From positions 55,936,947-56,000,946 of the forward strand of contig CM018043.1 of the NCBI GenBank assembly GCA_008638375.1: 64,000 nucleotides of DNA, in the 5' to 3' direction. This DNA is from Nyssa sinensis (Eukaryota; Streptophyta; Magnoliopsida; Cornales; Nyssaceae). Below are positions 62,807 to 64,000 of this stretch, piece by piece. The translations under genes and the position numbers were made by a program. The notes below the pieces were generated by a model, which saw nothing but the letters and a program-made list of their open reading frames with translations, was not told the origin of the DNA and made no database searches. Position 1 is the stretch's first letter. Every line of letters starts with the position of its first letter.

Positions 62807-64000
62807 CACCAGATCTAGAAGAACATTCTGAATTTGATGTCCATCATCTGAATATATTCATAACGACAGAAGCATTTCACAGCACAATTACATTTTATAA
62901 TAAAATTGTAACAAATGAAAACCACTTGTAACATAGCCTAAATAAAAATGAAAGGAAAAGAAACCACAAAAAAATCATTCATTAAGTACATCGAAGATCG
63001 AGCTCCACAACATAATGTTGTTCACACAGTTCTCTGAAAATGCATTTCGCAGGCAGAGAATACCTAACCTCAGGGACAGCAAAACACAGTTTGTTTTATT
63101 TCACAACACTATAAGAGAGGAGAAAAGAGGGAACAGTTTTGGGCATGCAGTCGAAAAAATTGGCAGAAATTTAGACTAAAAAAATTGTTTTCTAGTGTAA
63201 ATTTGGCAATAACTAAAGGACTTCTTGAGTGTGATACACAAGCAAAACTGTAGCTTCTGATACACAAAGTGAATGGTGGAACAGCTAATGCAGATGAGAT
63301 GGTCTGTTCTTGCAATTCGATGGATGTATTTGCCAAGTATTACATGCTACTTCAAGTACTTGATCTAATAATACGTAGGGGCTATTCTTATTTTATCTTA
63401 GGGATTTGAATTAGCTCCTCCCAATTGTATTTCTCCTGAGATGAAAGAAAAGATAAGCAATATATATTTTTATACCATTCCAATTAAAAAAAAATTCTTG
63501 TGACAGGCCCTGTTCCTGGTGTCATTTTGAGTGGAAACCTTGAAACCTGTTCAGCCCAGGCAGCAGAACACCAAGCCTGTCATTCTTTTTCATAGAACTA
63601 AGAAAATATGATCAGAAGAATAATGTTCTAATACTTAAAACTTAAAAAGGTCTCTCTTCTCAGTTCATTATTTGAACTTTAACAAAATATCATAGCGAAA
63701 ATTATGAGCAACACTCTCCAAGTAGTGCCCAGACACAAATAATGCGTTTTTTTACTCCGAACCAAGGACATATTTCTTTTCCTAATATTGTCATAACACA
63801 TGCATATTGGTCATGTCAGCATAACCATAGTCTCATTGTTACGAAGCATTTCGGCTTTCTAAGTCCATGTCAGACACCTATAATCCATGATGGATTTAAT
63901 GATTTCTTCGTTACATTGCTTAAGAGATCTCTAAAGTTTAAACTTGTAATGATGAAAGATGAAGATGAATGGAAATGAAAGAGAACATTCTCACTGATTG

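Larger units (their letters stand above)
60406..64000. other. Intergenic DNA downstream of PMT27
   Basis: The presumed 3' UTR runs to about 60.7 kb. At 60720-61050 a MITE-like segment begins CCATCTCCAGCAGTCTCAA and ends TTTGAGATGCTCTAAAG, with inner TCTCCAACC/TTGGAGAG inverse motifs. A TA/TG microsatellite lies at about 62090-62136, and a 77-bp tandem duplication at 62655-62806. No open frame here resembles a known protein. Sequence after 62.9 kb could be the 3' part of a neighbouring gene but shows no coding signature. Confidence 0.55.

Overview
This is AT-rich nuclear DNA of a flowering plant, most likely a eudicot. Genes are split by GT-AG introns, intergenic DNA is packed with MITEs, LINE and TRIM relics and microsatellites, and the three proteins belong to plant families. 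I could not identify the species.

Three real genes are present. (1) 1648-19183, plus strand: an intact 13-exon, 697-residue NERD1-type FG-GAP membrane protein (Arabidopsis At3g51050). (2) 29521-30917, minus strand: a two-exon, 338-residue SHI/STYLISH-type RING-like zinc-finger transcription factor (SRS family, At3g51060 = STY1). (3) 56363-60405, plus strand: an 8-exon, 909-residue PMT27-type putative Golgi methyltransferase (At3g51070). In Arabidopsis these are three consecutive loci, so the window is a conserved microsynteny block. All exon lengths add up in frame, so all three look functional. They share a position rather than a known pathway: a secretory/exocyst-linked Golgi protein, an auxin-biosynthesis regulator, and a putative pectin methyltransferase.

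Layout: 1-1500 is AT-rich upstream DNA. 1.6-19.2 kb is NERD1, whose introns hold a dead LINE 3' end, a complete TRIM with target-site duplication and several MITEs. 19.2-29.5 kb is intergenic. 29.5-31.5 kb is the SRS gene and its promoter, which has GCC-box matches. 31.8-44.7 kb is MITE-rich intergenic DNA with a foldback element flanked by a 9-bp target-site duplication and two long hairpin elements. 44.7-56.7 kb is a direct tandem duplication of the PMT27 promoter and 5' coding end: copy A keeps only the first 117 codons and copy B belongs to the full gene. Copy B also carries nine tandem units of about 290 bp that grew from a sequence present once in copy A. 60.4-64 kb is downstream intergenic DNA.

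I found no prokaryotic-type system, CRISPR array, viral genome, tRNA or rRNA. The most notable structure is the recent duplication with an apparently newborn satellite beside a surviving gene.
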